From Cyanothece sp. UBA12306 (GTDB taxonomy: Bacteria; Cyanobacteriota; Cyanobacteriia; Cyanobacteriales; Microcystaceae), in the NCBI GenBank assembly GCA_003448685.1, contig DLXW01000037.1:1-10821 (forward strand): a stretch of DNA of 10,821 nucleotides. The letters run 5' to 3'. The position numbers and the translations under genes were made by a program. Below the pieces are notes generated by a model. It did not search any database. It was not told where the DNA came from and was given only the letters and a program-made list of their open reading frames with translations. Each line of letters starts with the position of its first letter. Position 1 is the first letter of the stretch. Of the stretch, positions 1-7,646 are shown one piece after another.

Positions 1-171
1 AACTATTCCTGGAACTCCCTCTCCACAAGCTTTTCCCCGTGTGATGTGATTTTTATTTTTGGCTCTCTTGTTCATGGTCAGGGTAATCTATCTTCAATTT
101 AAAACAAAGCATCAAAGAATCCATCGCCAGCTTTCATGTCATCATGGCAATTGTAGAAAGAAGGAAGATTT

Positions 172-579
172 ATGAATTGGTCAACTAGTGCAATTGTTCT
201 TTATTCAATTTTTTTAGGGTCAATCTTAATTTATGTACCTTTTTTAGCGGTAGGGTATGCTCGTTTTCAATTAGGTTATGATCGCTCTAGTCCCCGTGGG
301 ATGTTCGAACAATTACCTCCATATGCTCAAAGAGCAACTTGGGCCCATCAAAATGCTTTTGAAACTTTTATGGTCTATGCTGGGGCTGCTTTAATGGCTT
401 ATGTGACAGGGGTAGATTCGAGGTTAGCAGCAGGAGCAGCAATTGTTTTTGTCGGAGCAAGATTGTTTTATCCTTTGTTCTATATTTTTGATCTTCCTTG
501 GGGACGCACCCTAATGTTTGCTACCGGTCAGCTTTGTACATATACTTTGTTTATCTTAAGTTTTCTACAAATTCAATGA
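172..579 (+). CDS. MAPEG-family integral membrane protein
   Basis: This 135-residue protein belongs by motif to the MAPEG family (membrane-associated proteins in eicosanoid and glutathione metabolism), whose members are small four-helix membrane proteins, often glutathione-dependent. Hydrophobic segments lie at about residues 7-30, 65-80, 86-106 and 113-133. The family pattern R-A-x-x-x-x-x-N-x-x-E is seen at R54 to E64, and the R-x-x-Y-x-x-x-Y pattern at R97, Y100 and Y104. The length matches short bacterial MAPEG proteins. The ATG at 172 follows a strong ribosome-binding site, AAGGAAG at 161-167. The stop TGA overlaps the ATG of the next gene (ATGA, 576-579), so the two are probably cotranscribed and translationally coupled. 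The substrate of cyanobacterial members is not known to me, so the family call is firm and the function is not. Confidence 0.88.
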   Translation: MNWSTSAIVLYSIFLGSILIYVPFLAVGYARFQLGYDRSSPRGMFEQLPPYAQRATWAHQNAFETFMVYAGAALMAYVTGVDSRLAAGAAIVFVGARLFYPLFYIFDLPWGRTLMFATGQLCTYTLFILSFLQIQ

Positions 580-1523
580 AGCTTTTAGGGGTGAAAATGT
601 TAATGATTACCCTGGCTGTAATATTAGGGTTTTTAATGATCATTGAAGGGAGTTTAAGGTTATTTTTAGGCTTAGGTAAACGCCCTTTATATGTCGCTGA
701 TCCTGAAATTGGCTATCTCTTAGCTCCCAATCAAAAAATGCGACGTTTAGGCAAAACTATTATCCTCAATCAATATTCGATGCGTAGCGCTCCCATAGAT
801 AAACAGCGTCGAGATGATCACTTAAGAATTTTTCTATTAGGAGATTCGATCGCCAATGGGGCTTGGTGGACTGATCAAAAAGAAACCATTTCCGCTTTAA
901 TTGCCCAAACTTTAGTTCAGGTTTATGGCAAAGAAGTAGAGGTACTCAATGCTTCAGCTAATTCTTGGGGACCTCGTAATCAATTAGCTTATCTTAAACG
1001 TTTTGGGACATTTGAATCTCAAATTATTATCTTATTGATGAATACGGATGATTTTTTTGCTACTGCTCCTACTTCCCTTCCGGTAGGACGTGATCGCTAT
1101 TATCCTGATCGTCAACCTTTGTCAGCTATAGGAGAAATCTGGGAGCGATTTTTAGCCCCTTCCCAACCTATTCCAGGTATGGCAGAGATTATGAATGAAA
1201 AAGGCGATCGCGTTGGGATTAATCTCCAAGCTATCAAGGAAATAAGAGAGATCGCCAGTCAAAATCAAGCCCAATTTTTTATTGCTCTTACTCCCCTCAA
1301 AAGAGAAGTGGAAACCCAACCGCGCGATTATGAACAACGAGCCAGAGAAAGGCTGAAAAAATGGGCTCTAAGTCAAAAAATATCCCTAATAGACTTTTTA
1401 CCCATTTTCCAGAAGAATAGTAAAGCCGCACAATTATACCGAGATAGTATTCATTTGAGCCCTTTAGGAAATCAATTAGTAAGTGAACAAATTAGTCAAT
1501 TAGATTTTAGATTATCAAAATAA
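576..1523 (+). CDS. Membrane-anchored SGNH/GDSL-family hydrolase
   Basis: This is a 315-residue SGNH-fold protein, a superfamily of esterases, lipases and acetylesterases. A single N-terminal hydrophobic segment (about residues 8-27) follows two lysines, which suggests a membrane anchor or uncleaved signal with an extracytoplasmic catalytic domain. Block I is GDS at 89-91 (nucleophile S91). A conserved-looking NASANSWG lies at 125-132, a probable oxyanion Asn is N156, and block V is D290-x-x-H293, so the catalytic set looks complete. The start is a choice. ATG 576 overlaps the previous stop and gives a positively charged n-region, while ATG 597 (308 residues) has a good AGGGG site at 587-591. 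The substrate is unknown; comparable proteins act on acylated polysaccharides or cell-wall glycans, which is only inference here. Confidence 0.85.
   Translation: MKLLGVKMLMITLAVILGFLMIIEGSLRLFLGLGKRPLYVADPEIGYLLAPNQKMRRLGKTIILNQYSMRSAPIDKQRRDDHLRIFLLGDSIANGAWWTDQKETISALIAQTLVQVYGKEVEVLNASANSWGPRNQLAYLKRFGTFESQIIILLMNTDDFFATAPTSLPVGRDRYYPDRQPLSAIGEIWERFLAPSQPIPGMAEIMNEKGDRVGINLQAIKEIREIASQNQAQFFIALTPLKREVETQPRDYEQRARERLKKWALSQKISLIDFLPIFQKNSKAAQLYRDSIHLSPLGNQLVSEQISQLDFRLSK
1204..1211. repeat. HIP1 octamer GCGATCGC
   Basis: This is a perfect copy of the palindromic octamer GCGATCGC, which is strongly over-represented in many cyanobacterial genomes. It lies inside the SGNH hydrolase coding region. 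It is used here only as support for a cyanobacterial origin. I noticed no second perfect copy in the window. Confidence 0.6.
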
Positions 1524-1615
1524 GATGAATATTCCACAAATTTTTGCTGACTTTTATCACAAAATTTCAGTGAGTTTGCGGAAGGAATATGGGATAAATT
1601 GTTTGTTGCTTTCTT

Positions 1616-2686
1616 TTAAGAAACACTAACCTCAGAATGATTAAGATATTGATAATTCCAGTCAGATTGTTGCCATACTTGGCCATCGAGAGCCATTTGT
1701 TCGATCAAACTGGCTAGACGCAAGGCTTTTAAGGCCTGTTCTCCTCCTACTGAAGGTTGATCTCCACCTCGGACACAATGGACAAAGTGTTCTAACTCTG
1801 CGTGTAGTGGTTCAATGTTACTGGTATAGACTTTTTCGATTAATCCATCTTGACGATAGAGAACTTGACCATAATCCGTACTATAATTGGCGGTAGTTTG
1901 CCGATGGATTAGAATTTCGTTGTTCAAAAAATCCGCTTCTGTGAGACAATTTTGGCAATGGGCGGCTAAACGACGAATTTTGCGATGGGTTACTTTACTG
2001 GCAGTTAGGGTAGCGACAATACCATTAGCGAACCCAAGAGTAGCAGTTACATAATCGAGATAACCAGAATCGGCTACTCGTCCCCCACTGGCAGTTAATT
2101 TAACTACAGGAGTTCCTACTAATTCTAATAATAAATCAATGTCGTGGATCATTAAATCCAAAACAACAGAAACATCATTAGCCCTTTGGGAATAGGGACT
2201 CATGCGATGGGCTTCAACGGCTAATAATTCTTCAGTTTTCAGAACTTTACTCAGTTCTTGGAAAGCGGGGTTAAATCTTTCAATGTGTCCCACTTGTAAA
2301 ATACCATTGGATTCGGCAGCAGCGTTGACTAAAGATTCGGCCTCAGCAATACTAGCAGCAATGGGTTTTTCAATTAGGGTATGAACTCCTGCTTTAAGGC
2401 AGTCCATGCCAACGGAGTGATGCAGTCGAGTGGGCACGGCTATACAGACGGCATCTACATGGGGCAGTAAATCGTGGTAATTTTCAAAGAAACGAACTCG
2501 ATATTTACTGGCTGTATCTAAGCCTCGTTCCACATTTACATCGGAAACCCCAATAAATTCTACGTCTTTGAGTAGACTAAGAACACGGGTATGATGTTGA
2601 CCCATATTACCGACCCCAATTACGCCGATCCGAATGGGGTCGAAGGGGTTTCGTTGTCCTTTTAAGGTATTTTGTAGATTTGACAT
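1616..2686 (-). CDS. Gfo/Idh/MocA-family NAD(P)-dependent oxidoreductase
   Basis: This 356-residue protein has an N-terminal Rossmann domain and a C-terminal alpha/beta dimerisation domain. The nucleotide-binding loop is GVGNMG at 24-29. An Asp ending strand 2 (D49) favours NAD(H). The family signature EKP is at 106-108, with catalytic K107. GHIERFNP (133-140) and MIHDID (179-184, probable catalytic H181/D182) follow. The GHIERFNP segment resembles enzymes acting on nucleotide sugars such as UDP-GlcNAc 3-dehydrogenases, so oxidation of a UDP-amino sugar is a reasonable but unproved guess. The frame stays open upstream to a GTG at 2716, but ATG 2686 is preferred because the Rossmann domain needs no extension and purine-rich GGAG stretches lie just before it. 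It is convergent with the SGNH hydrolase and 193 bases beyond the stop of the PRC-barrel gene. Confidence 0.88.
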   Translation of the reverse strand: MSNLQNTLKGQRNPFDPIRIGVIGVGNMGQHHTRVLSLLKDVEFIGVSDVNVERGLDTASKYRVRFFENYHDLLPHVDAVCIAVPTRLHHSVGMDCLKAGVHTLIEKPIAASIAEAESLVNAAAESNGILQVGHIERFNPAFQELSKVLKTEELLAVEAHRMSPYSQRANDVSVVLDLMIHDIDLLLELVGTPVVKLTASGGRVADSGYLDYVTATLGFANGIVATLTASKVTHRKIRRLAAHCQNCLTEADFLNNEILIHRQTTANYSTDYGQVLYRQDGLIEKVYTSNIEPLHAELEHFVHCVRGGDQPSVGGEQALKALRLASLIEQMALDGQVWQQSDWNYQYLNHSEVSVS

Positions 2687-2723
2687 TCTCCTCGACACTC
2701 CTGTACACTCCTCCACTAGGTTT

Positions 2724-2744
2724 GACTCAATTTAGGTTTGAGTC
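2724..2744. promoter_or_regulatory. Small inverted repeat upstream of the oxidoreductase gene
   Basis: GACTCAA (2724-2730) and TTGAGTC (2738-2744) form a 7-bp inverted repeat with a 7-base spacer. It lies 38 bases upstream of the preferred ATG of the Gfo/Idh/MocA gene, where an operator or a leader hairpin could sit. The same stretch contains the near-direct repeat GGTTTGACTC / GGTTTGAGTC. No known regulator motif is recognised, so the role is speculative. Confidence 0.25.
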
Positions 2745-2826
2745 GATCACCAAAGATGGTAACACAGTTCGTCGAAATGTAAAGAAGTTTAACTTAACCA
2801 AAAGCTATATCCAACCTGAAATCATC

Positions 2827-2857
2827 CCCGTGATGATTACTGCTGAATTATCACGGG
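2827..2857. terminator. Hairpin downstream of the PRC-barrel gene, possible 3'-end structure
   Basis: CCCGTGAT (2827-2834) pairs perfectly with ATCACGGG (2850-2857). The stem extends inward over 2835-2838 with 2846-2849, giving 12 steps with one G-T step and a 7-base loop. It lies 23 bases beyond the stop of the minus-strand PRC-barrel gene and before the oxidoreductase gene. No T-run follows on either strand, so it is not a classical intrinsic terminator. It could stabilise an mRNA 3' end or attenuate readthrough. Confidence 0.35.
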
Positions 2858-2879
2858 AATTGTTAATAACTATTCTCTA

Positions 2880-3836
2880 TTAAGCTTCTTCTTCATAATA
2901 TTCGGGTTGTTTTTGTTTTTGAGGGATATTAACCCGGGGAGGGTTATAGGGTTCAGGTTCAAGATCATCATCCCAGACATCACCTTGAACTTCATCGTAT
3001 TCGTAGGCTTTTTCTTGACGAGGGGGTTCATAATAAGCAACTCTTTCTTGTTGAACTTCTCCCCAGTTATCTTCTTCTAAGTTTTCCTCATATTCATCGT
3101 AGCGAATTGATTCTGCTTGTCTTCTGGGGGGAGGTGCTGACATTGGTTTTTCCCAGGTATCCTCATCCCATCTTTCCTCCATGACAGGTTGTTTAGCTTG
3201 AACTGGGGTACGAATAGGTATTCCGGTGCCGAGTTGATTTTCAGGTCGGGTAGTGGGAGGATAATAGATGTCTTCTTCTTCTTTTTCCCAGGGGGGTCGA
3301 CCAATTCCTAGTTGTTCTAGGACCCCGACTGTTAATTGACTTAATTGTTCTTCTGCACCTTCAAAAACGATTAACCGGTTAGGACCACTACTGATGACTT
3401 GTTCAATTGATAATTCGTAGGTACTGATGAGCCGATCAGGAATTTGGGGAAATCCAAGGGAAGCTATAATAATTGAGGAAACTTTGCCCGTTTCTAGGTT
3501 AAATTGAAAGTCTCTCACCTTACCAAGGGGTTCTCCAGTTTCAGTGATTACTTCGCAGTTAATAACGGGGGTATAAGCATCAATATCGACGGGTTCAATA
3601 ACGTCTTCGTCTTCAACTAAGATGACATCCCCAATTTGATGAATGCTAGAAAGATACATATATTGGGGCATTCCTGACAAGGAAAGCATATTCTCGCGTA
3701 ATCCTAGGGCGACAACTTCTCTTTGGTCGATATCGACTAAGATGTCCTTGACAACCCCTAATTTTTTGCCTGTATTGCGGGTTATGACCTGTGTATTAAT
3801 AAATTCGTTACGTAATCGGATGTTATCGCTAATCAT
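2880..3836 (-). CDS. Double PRC-barrel domain protein with acidic, proline/tyrosine-rich tail
   Basis: Read from ATG 3836 this is a 318-residue protein. Residues about 10-80 and 88-160 are two PRC-barrel-like modules, each with the pattern (E/R)TG-x-x-LG-x-V followed by short beta strands; the first holds ITRNTGKKLGVV and the second ITETGEPLGKV. A short helical stretch follows (about 161-180). The remaining 140 residues are low-complexity, rich in Glu, Asp, Pro, Tyr and Gln, probably disordered. PRC barrels are known from the photosynthetic reaction-centre H subunit and the ribosome-maturation factor RimM; proteins of this layout are common in cyanobacteria but I know no established role. The frame extends to TTG 3878, with another ATG at 3845. 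ATG 3836 is chosen because homologues I recall begin near this point. No strong Shine-Dalgarno site precedes any of the three. Confidence 0.82.
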   Translation of the reverse strand: MISDNIRLRNEFINTQVITRNTGKKLGVVKDILVDIDQREVVALGLRENMLSLSGMPQYMYLSSIHQIGDVILVEDEDVIEPVDIDAYTPVINCEVITETGEPLGKVRDFQFNLETGKVSSIIIASLGFPQIPDRLISTYELSIEQVISSGPNRLIVFEGAEEQLSQLTVGVLEQLGIGRPPWEKEEEDIYYPPTTRPENQLGTGIPIRTPVQAKQPVMEERWDEDTWEKPMSAPPPRRQAESIRYDEYEENLEEDNWGEVQQERVAYYEPPRQEKAYEYDEVQGDVWDDDLEPEPYNPPRVNIPQKQKQPEYYEEEA

Positions 3837-3923
3837 TGTATCCATAAGTTGGAGGTTTGGCTTCCCAGGAGGAGCCAAGATAAAATAGAGTTTTCTTTGG
3901 TTTGACGGTTAGCCCTTAATTTA

Positions 3924-3944
3924 TTGATAATAACTTATTATTAA
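3924..3944. promoter_or_regulatory. AT-rich palindrome between PRC-barrel gene and beta-barrel remnant
   Basis: ATAATAA (3927-3933), C, TTATTAT (3935-3941) is a perfect 15-bp palindrome. With the flanking TT/AA pairs it covers 21 bp with one mismatched pair (G3926/T3942). It sits 88-108 bases upstream of the PRC-barrel ATG and 57 bases before the beta-barrel remnant, where an operator would be expected. It vaguely resembles Fur-type boxes (GATAAT...ATTATC) but does not match the consensus well. AT-rich palindromes arise easily by chance in a background this poor in GC. Confidence 0.25.
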
Positions 3945-4000
3945 GCATTTATGTCTTAGTGTTTTAGTCTTAAGTTATGATGCCCAAATGATAATCTTAA

Positions 4001-4399
4001 TTGATTAATTCATTTTATCCTAATTTTCCCAATATAAGCAAATTTTATGATTTTTTCGGGGCAATAACTTTTATTACTGCTATCACCTTATTGTCTAGAG
4101 TAAATGCTTTTAACTCTAATGTGCGCAATAAAGATGCTAGTTTTCCTTTTGTTCAATATGCAGTCATCTTTAAAGATGTATTTTTAGTAAATTGGAAATT
4201 TGAACAATCTTTTATAGGAGAAGTTCCCATCAGTAATACTGAAAATTATTATGCTAATTATAGTAACATTTTGACTATTCCTGTTCTTAATAACTGGTCT
4301 GTTTTTGGAACTTTAGACTTTAGCTATTTCGGAATTTCGCAGCTTGATGAAACTAATCTTTAAAACCGCTTTACAGCAGGGTTAGAATATGAATTTTAA
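4001..4399 (+). pseudogene. Remnant of an outer-membrane beta-barrel protein gene
   Basis: The reading frame runs from an upstream TAA (3998-4000) to a TAA at 4361-4363, then continues in the same frame for 12 more codons to TAA 4397-4399. Those codons read NRFTAGLEYEF, a typical outer-membrane beta-barrel C-terminus: alternating pattern with terminal Phe, the signal read by BamA/Omp85. Upstream are alternating hydrophobic and aromatic strands ending at residue 120. Near the N-terminus a hydrophobic stretch ending RVNA could be a signal peptide. The frame contains no ATG at all; only TTG 4001 or internal TTG/GTG codons could start it, and no ribosome-binding site stands out. I read it as a short decayed copy or fragment of a longer barrel gene, silenced by a nonsense mutation. 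The barrel family is not identified. A functional TTG-started 120-residue protein is unlikely. Confidence 0.6.
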
Positions 4400-4493
4400 G
4401 TTTAACAATTAACCATTAATAATGATTTATCAAGGTAGATTTTGGGCAACTTTATTTAATCTGAATTAATGGATCTACTCTGTAGGTTTAAAT

Positions 4494-4499
4494 TATAAT
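4494..4499 (+). promoter_or_regulatory. Possible -10 element upstream of the phosphoketolase-like gene
   Basis: A perfect TATAAT lies 131 bases upstream of the ATG at 4631. No good TTGACA-like -35 box sits 16-18 bases before it, and other -10-like hexamers (TATACT 4514-4519, TAGAAT 4525-4530) are nearby, so the true start site cannot be chosen. The rest of 4400-4630 is AT-rich and shows no gene. Confidence 0.25.
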
Positions 4500-4630
4500 A
4501 ACCTAATCATCTCTATACTAACGATAGAATATTCCTATTAACCAAAATTCTGATTCAATCTACAGTTGATCCCCCTAGACCTGTAAGATTGTTTTAATAC
4601 TTGCAGTTATTTAATGGGATATTTAACACT

Positions 4631-6829
4631 ATGACAGTTGCTAACGCAATTCCTGCTTTTTGTCAAGGGATTCAGCATTTTGGGACAAACCTACCATCCT
4701 TTGAGCAATATGCCACAGAAGCAGCCATAAAATCGGGAAACAAAGCTATAATGTCCCCTAATGATCCTGTAGCTGTCTATCAAACCCTATTAGCTGCGGA
4801 CGCTCTACGGTACTTAACCCTACAAACTACTGCTACCAAAGCGTCAGGCCACCCTGGAGGGTTTGCTAGTATTGCTGATACCATTGCTGCTTTAGTCATG
4901 TTAGGCCACAAGAACATTATTACTGAAGTGGGACACCATGCCCCAGGATTCTATAGTAATATGTTTCTCGATCGCTCCCTCGAAGACATGGGCATCACTA
5001 CGGTACAGCAAATGGGGGAACGTTTCCGCGAAATGCACGGACTTTTAGGACACCTTTCTGGTCAAATTCCAGGGTTATTGAACCCCGCAGGGCCCCTCGG
5101 ACAGGGACAACATTTTGCTATGGCCGGGGCTAAATTACATCCAGGGGTGTTATTTCCTGTAACTATTGGGGATGGAGGGTTGGGAGAACCCTACATTGTT
5201 AGTAGTATGGCCCATTTCCATACTGCTTATCCTGAGTCTACTAATTTCTTACCCATCCTAGTTTGGAATGGTTATTCTCAGGAACATCACAGTATGGTGT
5301 CTACTAAGTCCAATGAGGAGATGATTAATTATTGGCAAGGAAATGGTTTTCAAGAGGTTATTTTAGTCAATGCAAAGGACTTTGATGATGCTAACCAACC
5401 GGAGGAATATGTAGACAGTACTCAATTTTCTTTAGATAAAAGATTGGCGTTTACCCAAGCAATTTTAGAAGCAACCGATAAAGCTGCTAAGTCTGCTTTA
5501 GGGGGTAAATTAACTGTCCTTATTGTTAAACAACTAAAAGGGGCTGGGGTTCACAAACGGGGTTCAAAATCTCATAATTTATATCCTGGGGATACCTTAG
5601 AAAAAGATTACATTGTTAGTGCTTTAAAAGAACGCGCTTTGTCTCCTGAAGCTTGGGAATTAGTGAGGACTAATTTTGAACGTTCTGCTGGAGGTCCCGC
5701 CTCTCATAATGTAGTAACAGAAAAAGTATTACCTTTAGCTGAATTGGGAGAGTTACCTTTAACTGAATTTGAGATCCATGGGGATAAAAAAGTTTCTACT
5801 ACTGCTATGGGTGAGTTAGTGGTTCATGTAGGAAAAAATGACCCTAATTTTGTGATTACTAATGCGGATGGTAACGCAGCATCTGGTATTAATAACGTCA
5901 ATATTGGTCTAAAAATTGTTCATCCGACTGTAGATGATCTTTATTTTCAGGGGCCAGGAGGACAAGTTTATGAACCCTTAAGTGAAGATGCTTGTGCCGG
6001 TTTAGCGGCTGGTTTAGCTTTATTTGGTTCCAGGACTTTATGGTGTTCTTATGAGTCTTTTGCTATTAATGGTTTACCTATTTGGCAAACAGTAACTCAA
6101 GCGATGGCAGAATTACGCCGTCCTACTCCTTCTACTATTACTTTATTCACTGCGGGTGCTTTAGAACAAGGTCGCAATGGTTGGACTCATCAACGGCCTG
6201 AAATTGAAAATTACTTCGCTGGAATGATGCGTAATGGTAATATTTTTCCTCTGTTTCCTTGCGATGCTAATAGTACCCAAGTTTGTTATGAATGGGCCTT
6301 AAAAACCAAGAATAAAGGGGTAACTATTACTGTTTCTAAGTCTCCTTTACCAGTGCGGACAACTTTAGAACAAACTCGTCAAGCATTGGATAATGGTGGG
6401 GTAATTTTGCATGACAGTGAAGGCAAGAAAAAGGTTGTTTTTGCTGTAATTGGAGATATGACTTTAATTCCTGTTTTCGATGCTGCTGTTCATTTAGAAG
6501 CTGAGGGAATTGGAGTACGTATTGTCTCAGTAATTAGTCCTCGTCGCTTGTATCGTCCTAATGATGTTGCTTGGGAAACTTGTACCGAAAAAGATAGTCA
6601 TTTTTTGGATGATCAAGGGTTTAAAAATCTCTTTAATGGCGATGCTTTAATTGGGGTAACTGGGGGAACTTCTGCTATGTTAGAACCTTTAATGTTACGC
6701 AGTAACTGTAAGCGCGATCTTTTTTCTTGGAAACGGGGAGAAACTGCGTCAAGTGCCGGAGAAATCATGGCATTTAATGGATTAACTGCTGATGCTTTAA
6801 GTAAGCGTGCAGTTGAATTATTAAGTTAA
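4631..6829 (+). CDS. Divergent phosphoketolase/transketolase-like TPP enzyme
   Basis: This is a 732-residue thiamine-diphosphate enzyme with N-terminal, central and C-terminal domains in phosphoketolase (XFP) order. XFP cleaves xylulose-5-P or fructose-6-P with phosphate to acetyl-P plus an aldose phosphate. Visible motifs are KASGHPGG (70-77, transketolase-like), GHHAPGFYS (101-109), GPLGQG (154-159), the TPP/Mg loop GDG (180-182) with N213 downstream, EHHS (218-221), LSED (450-453; E452 aligns with the TPP-activating Glu of XFP), YESFA (474-478) and NGWTHQRPEIEN (516-527). The classical XFP signatures EGGELGY and GDGEAETG are replaced by PAGPLGQG and GDGGLGEP, and the protein is shorter than typical XFP (about 790-830). 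I recall a similar second XFP-like gene in Synechocystis. ATG 4631 is chosen over in-frame TTG 4601; GGGA at 4617-4620 is a weak ribosome-binding site. The fold is certain, the reaction less so. Confidence 0.85.
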   Translation: MTVANAIPAFCQGIQHFGTNLPSFEQYATEAAIKSGNKAIMSPNDPVAVYQTLLAADALRYLTLQTTATKASGHPGGFASIADTIAALVMLGHKNIITEVGHHAPGFYSNMFLDRSLEDMGITTVQQMGERFREMHGLLGHLSGQIPGLLNPAGPLGQGQHFAMAGAKLHPGVLFPVTIGDGGLGEPYIVSSMAHFHTAYPESTNFLPILVWNGYSQEHHSMVSTKSNEEMINYWQGNGFQEVILVNAKDFDDANQPEEYVDSTQFSLDKRLAFTQAILEATDKAAKSALGGKLTVLIVKQLKGAGVHKRGSKSHNLYPGDTLEKDYIVSALKERALSPEAWELVRTNFERSAGGPASHNVVTEKVLPLAELGELPLTEFEIHGDKKVSTTAMGELVVHVGKNDPNFVITNADGNAASGINNVNIGLKIVHPTVDDLYFQGPGGQVYEPLSEDACAGLAAGLALFGSRTLWCSYESFAINGLPIWQTVTQAMAELRRPTPSTITLFTAGALEQGRNGWTHQRPEIENYFAGMMRNGNIFPLFPCDANSTQVCYEWALKTKNKGVTITVSKSPLPVRTTLEQTRQALDNGGVILHDSEGKKKVVFAVIGDMTLIPVFDAAVHLEAEGIGVRIVSVISPRRLYRPNDVAWETCTEKDSHFLDDQGFKNLFNGDALIGVTGGTSAMLEPLMLRSNCKRDLFSWKRGETASSAGEIMAFNGLTADALSKRAVELLS

Positions 6830-6834
6830 AATAA

Positions 6835-6932
6835 CTAATACCATTTCTCCTTGAAAATACAATTAAATAAACTCCAAATACAGTACTTAAAACTATTAAT
6901 TTGAGTTCAGTTTAATGGAGAAATGGTATTAG
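6835..6932. mobile_element. 98-bp palindromic MITE-like element, possibly a 3'-end hairpin
   Basis: CTAATACCATTTCTCC (6835-6850) and its exact reverse complement (6917-6932) form perfect 16-bp terminal inverted repeats around a 66-bp AT-rich core. An inner imperfect stem pairs 6870-6879 with 6899-6907 (one bulged base). The ends can be parsed as TA dinucleotides (6836-6837 and 6930-6931) flanking 13-bp repeats, which would suit an IS630/Tc1-mariner-type TA target, but the palindrome makes this parse non-unique. There is no coding capacity. The element starts 5 bases after the phosphoketolase-like stop, so it may also act as an RNA 3'-end structure. Arms this long are much more than chance would give. 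Confidence 0.6.
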
Positions 6933-6981
6933 GTAAAATATTTTTTATTATCAATCATACTTAGATGTATTATCTCGCTGA

Positions 6982-7051
6982 TGGGGTGTGGTGAACAATT
7001 CATAGCAGTTTTCATTAAAGTGACTAATATTTTCACTGCACCTACACCCCA
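6982..7051. repeat. Spaced inverted repeat in the convergent gap
   Basis: TGGGGTGT (6982-6989) and ACACCCCA (7044-7051) are 8-bp inverted repeats 54 bases apart, just beyond the stop of the minus-strand amidohydrolase gene. The right arm sits in a C-rich run that stands out from its AT-rich surroundings. It could be part of a dispersed repeat or a weak 3'-end structure. No T-run follows the stem. Confidence 0.25.
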
Positions 7052-7646
7052 CACCCAATCTACAATTTTAGTTAACTCTAGCACTATAGAAACGAGCAGG
7101 ATTATCCCAAAGAAGCTTTTGCGTTATTTCAGTTGATAGTGATTTTTCTAACGCTATTGCCTTTTCAATGATGTCGGGTTTATGATCCATATGAGGATAA
7201 TCAGAGCCGAAAATTATGTTATCAGAACCAATATAATCAATAATCTGGGGTAAATAAGGTTCAGAAGGCTCGACTGAAATAAAGCACTGACGACGAAAAT
7301 ATTCAGAAGGCTTCATTTTTACATTCTCTCTAACCTCCCAGTATAAGTTCTCGTACTCTTCATCTAGTCGCCACAACCAGTAGGGTAACCAACCACATCC
7401 TGACTCAAGCAACCCAACCTTCAATTGGGGATGACGTTCTAACACACCACCTTCAATCAATGCTAACAAGGCCATCATTTGTTCCATAGGATGAGAACAG
7501 GCGTGCATTGCAAAGCGAGTATCAAACCGATCTGCTCCTGCTGTTGGCAAGCGTCCATGAGTTGCTTCGTGTAAAGCAACTGCAATAGTAAGTTCCTCGC
7601 ACTCTCTCCAAAATGGTTCATAGACAGGATGACTTAATAATCGTCC

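Noticed and set aside
1..171. Possible end of an upstream gene or a small ORF at the left edge
   Set aside because: All three plus frames hit stops (at 47-49, 42-44 and 100-102) after short unremarkable peptides. None gives a recognisable C-terminus, and the only clear signal is the ribosome-binding site of the MAPEG gene.
1524..1615. Bidirectional terminator between the convergent SGNH and oxidoreductase genes
   Set aside because: Only weak AT-rich pairings (AAATTTT/AAAATTT and ATATTCC/GGAATAT) are present. No GC-rich stem followed by a T-run could be supported.
2680..2883. 67-codon plus-strand frame between the oxidoreductase and PRC-barrel genes
   Set aside because: It overlaps the start of the oxidoreductase on the opposite strand, spans an intergenic hairpin and shows no domain or ribosome-binding site.
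3643..3888. 81-codon plus-strand frame over the 5' end of the PRC-barrel gene
   Set aside because: It is antisense to conserved PRC-barrel coding sequence with no domain or ribosome-binding site, so it is treated as a shadow.
7068..7550. Independent 160-residue amidohydrolase gene
   Set aside because: The start would be TTG in the middle of a conserved region. The frame continues upstream through homologous sequence to the MITE and matches the N-terminal half, so it is the broken 3' part of one gene.
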